Shown here: in pieces, positions 21,324-30,623 of the stretch | How the letters are laid out: each line of letters starts with the position of its first letter | Numbering within the stretch: position 1 is the stretch's first letter | Source of the DNA: Ramlibacter lithotrophicus | GTDB taxonomy: Bacteria > Pseudomonadota > Gammaproteobacteria > Burkholderiales > Burkholderiaceae_C | Length of the DNA: 64,000 nucleotides | Direction of reading: 5' to 3' | Assembly (NCBI RefSeq): GCF_012184415.1 | Contig: NZ_VTOX01000004.1 | Span: forward strand, 62,001 to 126,000 | The notes under the pieces: generated by a model | Databases searched by the model: none | Told to the model about the DNA's origin: nothing | What the model saw: only the letters and a program-made list of their open reading frames with translations | Position numbers and translations under genes: made by a program

Positions 21324-21935
21324 CTATTTGCACCTGTCGGTCACTGCGTCGTACGCGATCCTGAAGATCGACAGAAGCGAGCCGTGCTCATTCGAGGCGA
21401 GGCAGCCAGCCTTCGCCGCCCGGGTGACGGACTGCGCCAGCCTGCCCTGTTCGGACAGCCGCGCATCGCCCATGTAAGTGCCGGCTCTGTCTGCCTGTTG
21501 ACGCAACGAACTCCTTCCTGACCGAGCGTCCACGTCCCGAAGCTGAAGGTTCAGCGTCGCCGGTCCGCGCGGTGCCTCCGGGACGGGCACCGGCGGGTCG
21601 CCCGGATGCGGTGCTGGCGGGACCGCCGGGAATGGCTCGGTGGTTCGCGCTGGTGCTGAGTGTCGCAACCCGGCCTTGGCTGGCGGTATTGGCTGTCCCG
21701 CCCGGCGCTTTTCGCGGTAGATCGGCGCTGACGCCTTGGGAGAGAGCGCCGGCAGCCAGACCATGACCTTGCCCGGCGGTCCGTCGATGCGGCGAACGTG
21801 CGTGCCCTGCAGAGCGGACAGCAACGCCGCGGTCATCGCGACGGCGAGTGCCGCGACCCCGATCTGCGGGCGGCGCGACAAACTCCAGTTGGTGTGTGAG
21901 CTCACGTGGCGCGGCGGCCGCCGCCGGAAGCGCAC
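21324..21935 (-). CDS. Single-pass membrane hypothetical protein
   Basis: 203 residues. A basic N-terminus (MRFRRRPPRH) is followed by one hydrophobic helix (about 25-43, IGVAALAVAMTAALLSAL), so type II membrane topology with the bulk in the periplasm. The middle (70-130) is a proline-rich spacer (PAVPPAPHPGDPPVPVPEAP), and the C-terminus has a compact conserved-looking domain with two cysteines (AAKAGCLASNEHG ... YDAVTDRCK). Architecture resembles small TonB-like or envelope linker proteins but no TonB C-terminal motif is seen. Not recognised. Lies 96 nt downstream of rsmA on the same strand. Confidence 0.7.
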   Translation of the reverse strand: MRFRRRPPRHVSSHTNWSLSRRPQIGVAALAVAMTAALLSALQGTHVRRIDGPPGKVMVWLPALSPKASAPIYREKRRAGQPIPPAKAGLRHSAPARTTEPFPAVPPAPHPGDPPVPVPEAPRGPATLNLQLRDVDARSGRSSLRQQADRAGTYMGDARLSEQGRLAQSVTRAAKAGCLASNEHGSLLSIFRIAYDAVTDRCK

Positions 21936-22031
21936 CAGCCGCTGACTGGGGCGGAATTGTCGGCTGAAAGCCCGGCCTCGGCAACTCTTGAACGGAAAGC
22001 CGGCGGCGCCGCTTTTCCGTGGAGGCGGAGG

Positions 22032-22808
22032 CTACGCCCGCTCGGTTCCAGTCAGCGCCTGTGCCAGCGCGACGTACTCCGCCACCGGCACTTCCTCCGC
22101 CCGGCGCTGCAGGTCGAAGGCGCCGGCGAACTGCCGCTGCTCCAGCCACTTGCCCAGGCTGTGCCGCAACAGCTTGCGGCGCTGGCTGAAGGCCGCCTGG
22201 ACCAGTTCCGAAAGCAGCTTCTCGTCGACGGCGGCCGGCTGCGCCAGCGGCACCATCCGCACCACGGCGCTGTCCACCTTGGGCGGCGGATCGAAGGCCT
22301 GCGGCGGCACGAACAGCACGTCCTCCATCTCGTAGCGCCACTGCAGCATGACGGTCAGCCGGCCGTAGTCGCTCGTCGCCGGCCGCGCGACCATGCGGGC
22401 GATGACTTCCTTCTGCAGCATGAAGTGCTGGTCCTGCACGCTGTCGACGTACTGCAGCAGGTGAAAGAGGATCGGCGTGGAGATGTTGTAGGGCAGGTTG
22501 CCGGCCACGCGCAGCTTCGTCGTGCCGAGCGAGGCCGCCAGCGCAGCGAAATCGACCTGGAGCACGTCCGCTTCCGTCACGCTCAGCTGCGGGTGCTTGC
22601 GCAGCCGCGCGGCCAGGTCCCGGTCGAGTTCGATGACGGCCAGCCGGCCCAGCCGCTCCACCAGCGGCTGCGTCAGCGCGGCCAGGCCCGGGCCGATCTC
22701 CACCATGGCCTGGCCCGGGCGCGGATCGATCGCCCGGACGATCGCGTCGATGATCGCCGGGTCGGTCAGGAAATGCTGGCCGAAGCGCTTGCGTGCTACA
22801 TGCTGCAC
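22032..22808 (-). CDS. rsmA: 16S rRNA (A1518/A1519-N6) dimethyltransferase
   Basis: 258 residues from GTG 22808 (protein [14 protein letters not shown]), which matches the usual KsgA N-terminus; the open frame runs upstream into surA without a better start. SAM-binding [10 protein letters not shown], acidic ELDRDLA and catalytic NLPYNIST are present. Dimethylates two adjacent adenines in helix 45 of 16S rRNA; loss gives kasugamycin resistance. It follows surA by 82 nt in the common lptD-surA-(pdxA)-rsmA order; pdxA is missing here. Confidence 0.95.
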   Translation of the reverse strand: MQHVARKRFGQHFLTDPAIIDAIVRAIDPRPGQAMVEIGPGLAALTQPLVERLGRLAVIELDRDLAARLRKHPQLSVTEADVLQVDFAALAASLGTTKLRVAGNLPYNISTPILFHLLQYVDSVQDQHFMLQKEVIARMVARPATSDYGRLTVMLQWRYEMEDVLFVPPQAFDPPPKVDSAVVRMVPLAQPAAVDEKLLSELVQAAFSQRRKLLRHSLGKWLEQRQFAGAFDLQRRAEEVPVAEYVALAQALTGTERA

Positions 22809-22890
22809 GGGGTCGGATCTCGATGGAGGCGGCGATCTGGCCGGAGCACGTTGCGGCGCTCGAATCGGGCTTGGGCGCCGCGGGACATGG

Positions 22891-24258
22891 TCACGTCGGC
22901 GGCTCGCGCAGTTCCACGTAGGCGCGCCCGCGGACATCCTGCGCCCACTTGGCGTAGGCCTCGTCCAGCTTCTTCTCGCGCAGCATGGCGCGCGCCAGTT
23001 CGCGCCGCTCGCGCGCGCTGAGCGCCGCCTCGCGCCGCTCCAGCAGCTGGATCAGGTGGACGCCGAAACGCGAGACGACCGGGTCGGCGATCTCGCCGGG
23101 CTTGAGGCCGTCGATGGCCTCCTCGAATTCGGGCACGAACAGCCCGGGGCTGGCCCAGCCGAGGTCGCCGCCGTTGGATGCGCTGGCATCCTGGGAATGT
23201 TCGCGGGCCAGCTGGGCGAAGTCGGCCTGGCCGGCCTGGATCCGGCGCTTGTAGTCGGCCAGCCGCTGGCGTGCCGCCGCTTCGCCCAGTTGCGGGCCGG
23301 TGCGCAACAGGATGTGGCGCGCGTGGCTCTGCACGACCTGCGCCCCCGGCAGGTCGGCACGGCGCTTTTCCAGCACCTTGACGACGTGGAAGCCGGCCCC
23401 CGAGCGGATCACGTTGCTGACCCCGCCCTCGGGCAGCGCCTGCACCGCGTCCACGAACAGCGGCGGGTAGCGATCCGCCGTGCGAACGCCCACCACGCCG
23501 CCGGTCTGGGCCGCGCCCGGCGCGTCCGACAGCTCGCGGGCGAGCTTGATGAAGTCCTCGCCCGCGCGCGCGCGCTCCTGCACGCGCTGGGCCCGGGCGC
23601 GCAGCTGGGCGACCTGCGCCTCGCCGGCGCTCTCGGGCACCGCAACCAGGATGTGCGCCAGGTTCAGCTCCAGCGACGCGGGGTCATTGCTGTTCTCGCG
23701 TTCGCGCAGGTACTGGTCGACCTCGAGATCGGTCACCTTGGTCGCGGCGAACTCGCGCTCGCGCAGCCGCGTGAGCAGCAGCTGGTTGCGCAGCTCCTCC
23801 CGGAAACTGGCGAGCGGGATGCCGTCGGCCTGCAGCCGCCGTCGCAGTTCCGCCACGTCGATCTGGTTCTGGCGCGCGATGTTCTGCTCGGCCTGGTCGA
23901 TGGCGGACTCGTCGACCCGGATGCCGTTGTCGGCGGCGAGCTGCAGCTGGGCCTTCTCGCTGATCAGCCGCTCCAGCACCTGGCGCGCGAACTCCGCCCG
24001 CGGCGGCACCGCCTGTCCCTGCTGGGCCAGCTGCGCCTCGAAGCGCGCCATGCGCTGGCGCACCTCGTGGTTGGTGATCGGCTCGGAGTTCACCACGGCC
24101 ACGATGTAGTCCGCCGTGCGGGGCGCCGCGTCGGGCGCGCGGACGGCGGGGCGCCCGCCCGAGGGCGGCACGCGCAGGCCCTGCGCGCTGGCCGGCAGGG
24201 TCAGGGCAAGGGCCTGGGCGGCGCAGGCCAGCCACAGGACATGGAGGCGTTGGTTCAT
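22891..24258 (-). CDS. surA: Periplasmic chaperone/peptidyl-prolyl isomerase SurA
   Basis: 455 residues. Signal peptide at 1-26 (cleavage after ASA), an N-terminal SurA chaperone domain ([17 protein letters not shown] onwards to about 190), then two parvulin domains opening at [11 protein letters not shown] (about 200) and [10 protein letters not shown] (about 315), the second with the better conserved [18 protein letters not shown]. Escorts outer-membrane proteins to BAM and is needed for LptD assembly. It starts 4 nt after the lptD stop, so these two are co-transcribed. Confidence 0.97.
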   Translation of the reverse strand: MNQRLHVLWLACAAQALALTLPASAQGLRVPPSGGRPAVRAPDAAPRTADYIVAVVNSEPITNHEVRQRMARFEAQLAQQGQAVPPRAEFARQVLERLISEKAQLQLAADNGIRVDESAIDQAEQNIARQNQIDVAELRRRLQADGIPLASFREELRNQLLLTRLREREFAATKVTDLEVDQYLRERENSNDPASLELNLAHILVAVPESAGEAQVAQLRARAQRVQERARAGEDFIKLARELSDAPGAAQTGGVVGVRTADRYPPLFVDAVQALPEGGVSNVIRSGAGFHVVKVLEKRRADLPGAQVVQSHARHILLRTGPQLGEAAARQRLADYKRRIQAGQADFAQLAREHSQDASASNGGDLGWASPGLFVPEFEEAIDGLKPGEIADPVVSRFGVHLIQLLERREAALSARERRELARAMLREKKLDEAYAKWAQDVRGRAYVELREPPT

Positions 24259-24262
24259 CTGG

Positions 24263-26626
24263 TCAATCGTAATTGCTGAATCGGCTGGGCGCGCTGACCT
24301 GCTCGCGCAGGAACTGGTAGCGCGGGATATTCTCCCTGAGGCGCTGGAGCGCGTTCGTGCCGAGCCTGGTGAAGCCCACGAACTCGAGCTGGAACAGGAT
24401 GCGCTTGTTCGAGGTATTGGTGCTGCTTTGCAGGCGCTCGAACACGATCCGTCCCAGCCAGCAGCCGGCGTCGTATTCCAGGCCCACGATGGTGTCCACC
24501 AGCCGACGGTCCTTCAGGCTCAGGTTCAGGCGGCCGACGCTGTACCAGCGGCCCTCGCCCTCGCCGCGGCCCGGGCCGAGGTCGAGCCCCTTGTCGCCCC
24601 ACAGGTCGTTGAGCGGCCATTGCCAGCCGATGTCAAGCTGCTCGCTGAGGCCGCGCTGCAGCCGGTAGGCGGCGCTCACCACCCGGTAGTTGCCCGGGCT
24701 GTAGCGACCGCCGATGGTGGAGCGGATCGAGCGGCCGGTCTTGGGGTTGTACTGCACGGTGGAGTCCACGCTCCAGCGCGGGGTCCAGTTGATCGTGGCG
24801 CCGAAAAGGATGTCCGACAGCCGTTCGCTGACCGGCGCGCCGCCCGGCAGCGTCACCCGCTGGTCCTCGAAGCGCAGCCGCTGCGCCACGCCGAAGCGGG
24901 CCGCCTCGGCACCGGTGTCCGGATCGAGCAGCCGGGTGCTGGCGCCCAGCGTCAGCAGGTGGGTCTCGGAGATGCGGTCGTGGCCGCCGAACTCGTTCTC
25001 GGTGTAGATGCTGGCGAAATTGAAGTCGTTCAGCGCCGAGTCGTAGTTCGGCAGGTGGTTCTGCTCGCGGAACGGCGTGTAGACGTAGAACGCCCGCGGC
25101 TCCAGCGTCTGGCGAAAGCTGCGGCCGAAGAAGCTCGCGTCGCGTTCGAATAGCAGGCCGGAATCCAGGCTCGCGGTCGGCACCACCCGGCTCGCCGATT
25201 CCTGCCCGGTCGCCAGCGGCGCGTCGAACTGGTAGTTGGTCGCGTGCAACTGCAGCCTCGGCGTGACGAACCAGCCCGGCGCCTGCCATGGCCGGCTGAC
25301 CTGCGCCAAGGTGTAGCTGCGGTGGGCGTTCGGCTGCCGCGTCAGCCGGCGGTCGGCCTCGAAGCGCGTGTAGTCCGCCTCGACCGAGGCTTCCAGCCCG
25401 CCGGCCAGGTTGCCGCGCAGGTAGCGCGCCGCCACCTGCGGCATGCGGTCGTACGGCGGCAGGATGGGGGCATCGACGTCCTGCAGCACCTGCCACTTCA
25501 GCGCGCGCGCCAGCACCGAGAGGTCGCCGCGCGACCACGACAGCGCCCCTTCGTTGGTGAGCAGCCGCTGGGTCAGCGAGGCCGTGGTCCGCGAGAAATC
25601 GCGCCAGTAGTTGTCGTCGCTGACCCGGTTCAGGTTGAGGTTCAGGCCGATGCCGCCGACCGGCGAGCCGGCGAACAGCGCGCCGTCGTGCTGCGCCGAG
25701 AAGCCCCAGCGGTCGCGGTCGCGCAGGCGGTCGCCGGGCATGAGGTTGGCGCGGACCTGGCCGGCGTAGCTGCGCTCCAGGTAGCGGAACTCCCCGCCCA
25801 GGTCGACACCGCGCTTGGTCATCAGCGTCGGATACAGCGTCGCATCGCGATTGGGCGCGATGTTCCAGTAGTAAGGCACCGTGAGCTCGAGGCCGTTCAG
25901 GCTGTCCAGGCCGATGGTCGGCGGCAGCACCCCCGACTTGCGCTTGTCGGTCAGGGGAAAGCTCAGCGCCGGGATCGGCAGGATCGGCACACCCATGAAG
26001 CTGAGCAGCGCGCCGCTGGCCTGGCCGGTCTCCTCCTCGTTGTCGATGCGGATGCTGGCGGCCCGCAGGATCCAGTCCGGCATCCACCCCGGGCCCGGCC
26101 GGCGCTGGCAGGTCGTGTACGTCGCGTTGCGGATGATCGCCCGCTTCTCGTCGATGAAGTCGACCCGGTCCGCCTCGCCGTAGGCGTCGTTGCGCAGGAA
26201 CCGGTAGTTCGGCTGGCTGAAGAAGCCCTCGAACGACTCCACCTTCAGCTCCAGCAGCGGACCCTCGAAGACGTTGCCGGCGCGATTGAGGTGCACGTTG
26301 CCGCGCGCCCGCGCCAGGTCGTCGGGCTGCCAGTACTCGAGGCGGTCGGCCCGGATGAGCGTATCGCCGCGACGCAGCTGCGCGCCGCCTTCGATGACGG
26401 TCTCCAGGTCCGGCCGGCCCTGGATGTGCTCGCCTTCGACGAACACCGGCAGCTCGCGCGCGACGTCGCCGGGGATGTCGTCGCGCAGCATCGGGCTCGG
26501 CCGCAACTGCAGCGGCGACTGTTCCTGCGCCAGCACGGCGTGGCCCTGGAGCAAGGCGCACGCGACCAGCGCGACGGGCGTGAGGGCAAAGCGGGGGCGG
26601 AACGCCCGGCGGGTCGAGTCGTGCAT
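24263..26626 (-). CDS. lptD: LPS-assembly outer-membrane protein LptD
   Basis: 787 residues from ATG 26626, which begins directly with a signal peptide (MHDSTRRAFRPRF then ALTPVALVACALLQGHAVLA). An upstream ATG at 26680 would add 18 residues and spoil the signal. The N-terminal LptA-like jellyroll (ADRLEYWQPDDLARARGNVHL) is followed by the 26-strand barrel (LESSL-type repeats, many alternating aromatic strands) ending LEFVGFTRLGTNALQRLRENIPRY. Inserts LPS into the outer leaflet together with LptE. Divergent from amgK; surA and rsmA follow. Confidence 0.97.
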   Translation of the reverse strand: MHDSTRRAFRPRFALTPVALVACALLQGHAVLAQEQSPLQLRPSPMLRDDIPGDVARELPVFVEGEHIQGRPDLETVIEGGAQLRRGDTLIRADRLEYWQPDDLARARGNVHLNRAGNVFEGPLLELKVESFEGFFSQPNYRFLRNDAYGEADRVDFIDEKRAIIRNATYTTCQRRPGPGWMPDWILRAASIRIDNEEETGQASGALLSFMGVPILPIPALSFPLTDKRKSGVLPPTIGLDSLNGLELTVPYYWNIAPNRDATLYPTLMTKRGVDLGGEFRYLERSYAGQVRANLMPGDRLRDRDRWGFSAQHDGALFAGSPVGGIGLNLNLNRVSDDNYWRDFSRTTASLTQRLLTNEGALSWSRGDLSVLARALKWQVLQDVDAPILPPYDRMPQVAARYLRGNLAGGLEASVEADYTRFEADRRLTRQPNAHRSYTLAQVSRPWQAPGWFVTPRLQLHATNYQFDAPLATGQESASRVVPTASLDSGLLFERDASFFGRSFRQTLEPRAFYVYTPFREQNHLPNYDSALNDFNFASIYTENEFGGHDRISETHLLTLGASTRLLDPDTGAEAARFGVAQRLRFEDQRVTLPGGAPVSERLSDILFGATINWTPRWSVDSTVQYNPKTGRSIRSTIGGRYSPGNYRVVSAAYRLQRGLSEQLDIGWQWPLNDLWGDKGLDLGPGRGEGEGRWYSVGRLNLSLKDRRLVDTIVGLEYDAGCWLGRIVFERLQSSTNTSNKRILFQLEFVGFTRLGTNALQRLRENIPRYQFLREQVSAPSRFSNYD

Positions 26627-26683
26627 CAAGGGCGATGGAGATTCCCGCCGCGGCGCGGCGCCGCGCCGGCAGGACTGCATTTG

Positions 26684-26689
26684 TAGAAT
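26684..26689 (+). promoter_or_regulatory. -10-like hexamer before amgK
   Basis: TAGAAT ends 9 nt before ATG 26699; no Shine-Dalgarno intervenes, so the mRNA would be leaderless or nearly so. Confidence 0.4.
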
Positions 26690-26698
26690 GGATTATCC

Positions 26699-27787
26699 AT
26701 GAGCGTTCCCGCCAATTCACCTCCCGAGGCGCCAGTCCAGGTCACGTGGGCCGACCCGCGGCGCGAAGCGGCGTTTGGCCGCTGGCTCGAAGCCCTGGCC
26801 GGCGAGCACGGCCTGCGGCCCGAGACGCTGCGGCCGGCGTCCGCCGATGCCAGTTTTCGCCGCTACCTGCGGGTGGATGCCCACGGCGGCACCCGCATCA
26901 TCATGGACGCGCCACCGGACAAGGAGGACTGCCGCCCGTTCGTGAAAGTGGCGCGGCTCATGGCCGACGCCGGCCTCAACGTGCCGCGCGTGCTGGCCTG
27001 GGACGAGCCGCTGGGCTTCATGCTCATGGACGACCTCGGCGCGCACACCATGATCGAGGTGGTCGGCACCGAGCCGACGCAGGAAACGCAGCGGCTGTAC
27101 CTGCGTGCCGTCGACGCGCTCGTCGCCTGGCAAGCCGCCTCCCGTCCCGGCGTGCTGCCGCCTTATGACGAGGCCCTGCTGGCGCGCGAGCTGGCGCTGT
27201 TCCCCGACTGGTACCTGGAGCGGCACCGCGGCGTGGCCGTGCAAGGCGAGCTGCGCTCGAAGCTCGATGGCCTGTTCAAGCTCATCATCGAGCGCAACCT
27301 GGCGTCGCCGGCGGTGTACGTGCACCGCGACTTCATGCCGCGCAACCTGATGATGCCGGCCGACCCGGCCGAACCGCGGCTGGGCGTGCTCGACTTCCAG
27401 GACGCCGTGGAAGGCCCGATCACCTACGACATCGCCAGCCTGATGCGCGACGCCTTCCTCAGCTGGGACGAGGAATTCGTCCTCGACATCACGGTGCGCT
27501 ACTGGCAGGCCGCGCAGAAGGCGGGGCTGCCGGTCGACGCCGACTTCGGCGAGTTCTACCGCGGGGTCGAATGGATGGGGCTGCAGCGGCACCTCAAGGT
27601 GGCGGGCATCTTCGCGCGGCTGACGCTGCGCGACGGCAAGCCGAAGTACCTCGCCGACGCGCCCCGCTTCATCGGCTACATCCGCGCCACGGCGAGCCGC
27701 TACCGCGAGCTCGCGCCGCTGCTGCGGCTGGTGGACGAAGTCGAGGGCACCACGCCCGCCACGGCGTATGCCTTCGGCCGCCTCTGA
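26699..27787 (+). CDS. amgK: N-acetylmuramate/N-acetylglucosamine 1-kinase (APH fold)
   Basis: 362 residues of the aminoglycoside-phosphotransferase fold. SADASFRRYLRV is the nucleotide-binding N-lobe start, YVHRDFMPRNLM holds the catalytic Asp, and LDFQDAVEGPITYD the Mg-binding Asp, all as in Pseudomonas AmgK. It phosphorylates MurNAc at the anomeric position for peptidoglycan recycling, feeding MurU. Placement upstream of lptD and divergent from it is typical, but murU is not next to it here; it overlaps rsmE by 20 nt instead. Confidence 0.93.
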   Translation: MSVPANSPPEAPVQVTWADPRREAAFGRWLEALAGEHGLRPETLRPASADASFRRYLRVDAHGGTRIIMDAPPDKEDCRPFVKVARLMADAGLNVPRVLAWDEPLGFMLMDDLGAHTMIEVVGTEPTQETQRLYLRAVDALVAWQAASRPGVLPPYDEALLARELALFPDWYLERHRGVAVQGELRSKLDGLFKLIIERNLASPAVYVHRDFMPRNLMMPADPAEPRLGVLDFQDAVEGPITYDIASLMRDAFLSWDEEFVLDITVRYWQAAQKAGLPVDADFGEFYRGVEWMGLQRHLKVAGIFARLTLRDGKPKYLADAPRFIGYIRATASRYRELAPLLRLVDEVEGTTPATAYAFGRL

Positions 27788-28520
27788 CGCGGCCCGCGCG
27801 CCGCGCATCCACTGCCCGCAGGCGCTGGCCCCCGGCACCGCGCTGGACCTGCCGCCCGGCGCGGCCCGACACGTCCAGGTGCTGCGCCTGCAGCCGGGCG
27901 CGCCGGTCATCCTGTTCGACGGGCGCGGCGGCGAGTGGCGCGCGGTGGTCCAGCACATGGGCCGCAGCGACGTGCAGGTGCGGCTGGAATCGCACGATCC
28001 CATCGAGCGCGAGGCGCGCCGCGCGGTGCACCTGGCGGTCGGCATGCCGGCCAACGAACGCATGGACTGGCTGGTCGAGAAGGCCACCGAGCTCGGTGCG
28101 GCCAGCATCCAGCCGCTGCTGGCGCAACGCAGCGTGGTGCGCCTGGCGGGCGAGCGCGCGGCGCGCCGGCAGGCGCATTGGCAGGGCGTGGCGGTCGCGG
28201 CGTGCGAGCAGTGCGGCCGCAACCGGGTGCCGGTCGTGCACGAGCCACAGGAGTTCGGGTCGTGGTTGCGGGCACTGGGGGACGCTCCCGCGACGGGCGG
28301 CGAACGCTGGGTGCTGTCGCTCGATGCCGGCGCGGGGTGCGCAGCGCCGGGGCAGGATGGCAGCGAACCGCTGACGCTCCTGTCCGGTCCCGAGGGCGGA
28401 CTGGCCCCGGCCGAGGAAGCCGCCGCGCGCGCCTCGGGGTTCCGCCCGCTCTCGCTTGGCGCACGGGTGCTGCGGGCCGAGACGGCGCCGCTGGTGGCGC
28501 TGGCACGGTGGGCGCAGTGA
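27768..28520 (+). CDS. rsmE: 16S rRNA (uracil1498-N3)-methyltransferase
   Basis: 250 residues. An N-terminal PUA-like barrel (IHCPQALAPG, HVQVLRLQPG) precedes the SPOUT knot with the SAM-site signatures LSGPEGGLAPAEE and LGARVLRAETAPLVAL, and EKATELGAASIQPLL. Methylates U1498 in helix 44. The start overlaps the end of amgK by 20 nt in another frame, so the two are on one transcript. A central stretch (about 160-190) is less conserved. Confidence 0.95.
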   Translation: MPSAASDAARAPRIHCPQALAPGTALDLPPGAARHVQVLRLQPGAPVILFDGRGGEWRAVVQHMGRSDVQVRLESHDPIEREARRAVHLAVGMPANERMDWLVEKATELGAASIQPLLAQRSVVRLAGERAARRQAHWQGVAVAACEQCGRNRVPVVHEPQEFGSWLRALGDAPATGGERWVLSLDAGAGCAAPGQDGSEPLTLLSGPEGGLAPAEEAAARASGFRPLSLGARVLRAETAPLVALARWAQ

Positions 28521-28613
28521 CCCTCGGGCAGCTCAGCCGGAAAGGCGCAACAATCAGGGCTCGGCCATCGCCGCCGCGGTGCGCAGCACCGGCCGGCCCT
28601 CCCAGGACATGAC

Positions 28614-29789
28614 ATGAACCGCAATCTCGGCCTGCTGACGCTCTGCCAGGGCCTCTTCATGACCAACAACGTCACCTTCATCGCCATCAACGGGCTGGTG
28701 GGGCTGGCGCTGGCACCGCTGGGCTGGATGGCGACGGTCCCGGTGATGGCCTACGTCGTCGGCGGTGCACTCTCCACCGGCATCGTGACGAAGACGCAGC
28801 AGCGGTTCGGGCGCAAGGCCTCGTTCCAGGCCGGGCTCGCGGTCGCCCTGCTCTCGGCGCTGCTGTGCGCCTATGCCGCCTTCAGCCGCAACTTCTGGCT
28901 CCTGTGCTTCGCGACGCTGGTGGCGGGTTATTACAACGCCAACGCCAACCTCTATCGCTTCGCGGCCGCCGAACTGGCCGGCCGCTCCGCGCCGGAAAAG
29001 GCGGTGTCGTGGGTGATGGCCGGCGGCCTGCTCGGCGCCGTGGTGGGGCCCAACCTGGCGGCGCGCACCCGCACCCTGTTCGAGGTGCCGTTCGCCGGCG
29101 CCTACATCGCGCTCGCCGTGGTGGCGCTGCTGTCGATGGCCGCGTTGTCGTTCATCCGGTTCCCCCCGCCGCTCGAGAAGAAGTCCGCCCACGGCGGACG
29201 GCCGCTGGCCGAGGTCATGAAGCAGCCGGTCTTCATCGTCGCGGCGCTGGCCGGCGCGCTCAGCTACGGCGTGATGAACCTGCTGATGGCCGCCACGCCG
29301 ATCGCGATGCAGCAATGCGCGCTGCCGTTCTCGGACGCCGCGCTGGTGTTGCAGTGGCACGTGATCGGCATGTTCGCGCCCGGGTTCTTCACCGGCAACC
29401 TGATCAAGCGCTTCGGCGCGCTGCCGGTGATGGGCGTCGGCGTTGCGCTGAATCTCGCGTGCATCGCCATCGCGCTGTCGGGCGTCGACCTGCACCAGTT
29501 CCTGATCGCGCTGTTCCTGCTGGGCGTCGGCTGGAACTTCCTGTTCACCGGCGCGACCACCTTGTCGCTGTCGGCCTACCGGCCCGAGGAACGCGATGCG
29601 GCGCAAGGCGCGCTGAACTTCTTCGTGTTCGCGACGCTGGCCCTCAGCTCGTTCTCGTCCGGCGTGCTGGTGACGACGCAGGGCTGGCAGCTGCTCAATT
29701 ACGGCTCGCTGGTGCCGGTGGCGCTGACGGCCGGCGCGCTGGCGTGGCTGGCCCTCAAGCGCCGAAGCGCTGGTCCAGCCACTGCCTGA
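28614..29789 (+). CDS. Major facilitator superfamily transporter
   Basis: 391 residues with about twelve hydrophobic helices. The loop 2-3 signature is relaxed (KTQQRFGRKASFQAG) but recognisable, and the second half repeats the pattern. No substrate-specific motif that I can name. Start ATG 28614 begins MNRNLGLLTLCQGLF; AGGAC upstream is a fair ribosome site. The end overlaps the convergent hydrolase gene by 35 nt. Substrate unknown. Confidence 0.9.
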   Translation: MNRNLGLLTLCQGLFMTNNVTFIAINGLVGLALAPLGWMATVPVMAYVVGGALSTGIVTKTQQRFGRKASFQAGLAVALLSALLCAYAAFSRNFWLLCFATLVAGYYNANANLYRFAAAELAGRSAPEKAVSWVMAGGLLGAVVGPNLAARTRTLFEVPFAGAYIALAVVALLSMAALSFIRFPPPLEKKSAHGGRPLAEVMKQPVFIVAALAGALSYGVMNLLMAATPIAMQQCALPFSDAALVLQWHVIGMFAPGFFTGNLIKRFGALPVMGVGVALNLACIAIALSGVDLHQFLIALFLLGVGWNFLFTGATTLSLSAYRPEERDAAQGALNFFVFATLALSSFSSGVLVTTQGWQLLNYGSLVPVALTAGALAWLALKRRSAGPATA

Positions 29790-30606
29790 GGCGCTCGAAG
29801 ACGGGCTCGCTGCCGAGCTCGTTGAAGATCTCGTGGAACAGCGGCTCGAAGCAGTCGGCGGTGACGACGCCCGGCGGCGCGGCCGCCGCGAAGTCGCGGC
29901 TGCCTTGCGGATCGACCAGCCGGTCGGCGCCGGCGTACAGCAGCAGCGTCGGCACTTTCCATTCGCCTGCGTGCCGCACGACGCGCGGCCCTTCCTCGGC
30001 GATGAACGCGGCCAGGCGGCCCGAAATCCGGTCGTGGACCAGCGGATCCTCGCGGTAGGCGGTCACGACCTGGGGGTCGTGCGAGAGGAATTCCGGGTCG
30101 ACCCCGTTGCCCACCGCCAGGTTCGGCGCGACGCGCGGCAGCGTGGCCACCAGCAATTTCTGGAAGCCGCCCAGGCCGGCCGCGAAGGCCGGCGAGGACA
30201 GCACCAGGGCGTCCACCCCGGCGCCGTTGCGGGCGACCAGGCTCGCCGCCACCAGGCCGCCGAGGCTGTGGCCCAGCAGGATCAGCGGCGCCCCCGCGCC
30301 GAAACGCTGCCGGGTGCTCTCGAGCACGTCCGCCAGGTCCTCGACCAGCCGCGCCACCGACGGCAGGCTGCCGCGGGCGCCGCTCGATTCGCCATGGCCG
30401 TACTGGTCGTAGCCGCGTACCGCGTAACCCCATGCGTTGAGCCGGCTGGCCAGGGCCTCGTAGCGGCCGGCATGCTCGCCGAGCCCGTGCACGAGCACGA
30501 CCACGCCGCACTGGGTGGCGCCGTACGGCAGCGGCCAGTCGCGCAGCGCGATGTTCTCGCCGTCGCTGGCCGTGAAAGGCGACAGGATGGCCTCGGCGGC
30601 CCGCAT
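29755..30606 (-). CDS. Alpha/beta hydrolase, monoacylglycerol-lipase/lysophospholipase type
   Basis: 283 residues from ATG 30606. VLVHGLGEHAGRY gives the oxyanion HG, DQYGHGES and GHSLGG the nucleophile Ser, LYAGADRLVDP the Asp and the FHEIFNE motif the His, the exact triad layout of the PldB/monoglyceride lipase family. No signal peptide, so cytoplasmic or membrane-associated. It follows the M20 peptidase gene by 17 nt, and the last 35 nt overlap the MFS gene running the other way. Substrate among monoglycerides or lysophospholipids inferred from family. Confidence 0.92.
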   Translation of the reverse strand: MRAAEAILSPFTASDGENIALRDWPLPYGATQCGVVVLVHGLGEHAGRYEALASRLNAWGYAVRGYDQYGHGESSGARGSLPSVARLVEDLADVLESTRQRFGAGAPLILLGHSLGGLVAASLVARNGAGVDALVLSSPAFAAGLGGFQKLLVATLPRVAPNLAVGNGVDPEFLSHDPQVVTAYREDPLVHDRISGRLAAFIAEEGPRVVRHAGEWKVPTLLLYAGADRLVDPQGSRDFAAAAPPGVVTADCFEPLFHEIFNELGSEPVFERLRQWLDQRFGA

Positions 30607-30623
30607 CAAGCCGGCTCCGCGGC

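Noticed and set aside
21073..21333. 86-codon minus-strand frame near the barstar end
   Set aside because: Crosses two hairpins and overlaps the hypothetical gene end; no support.
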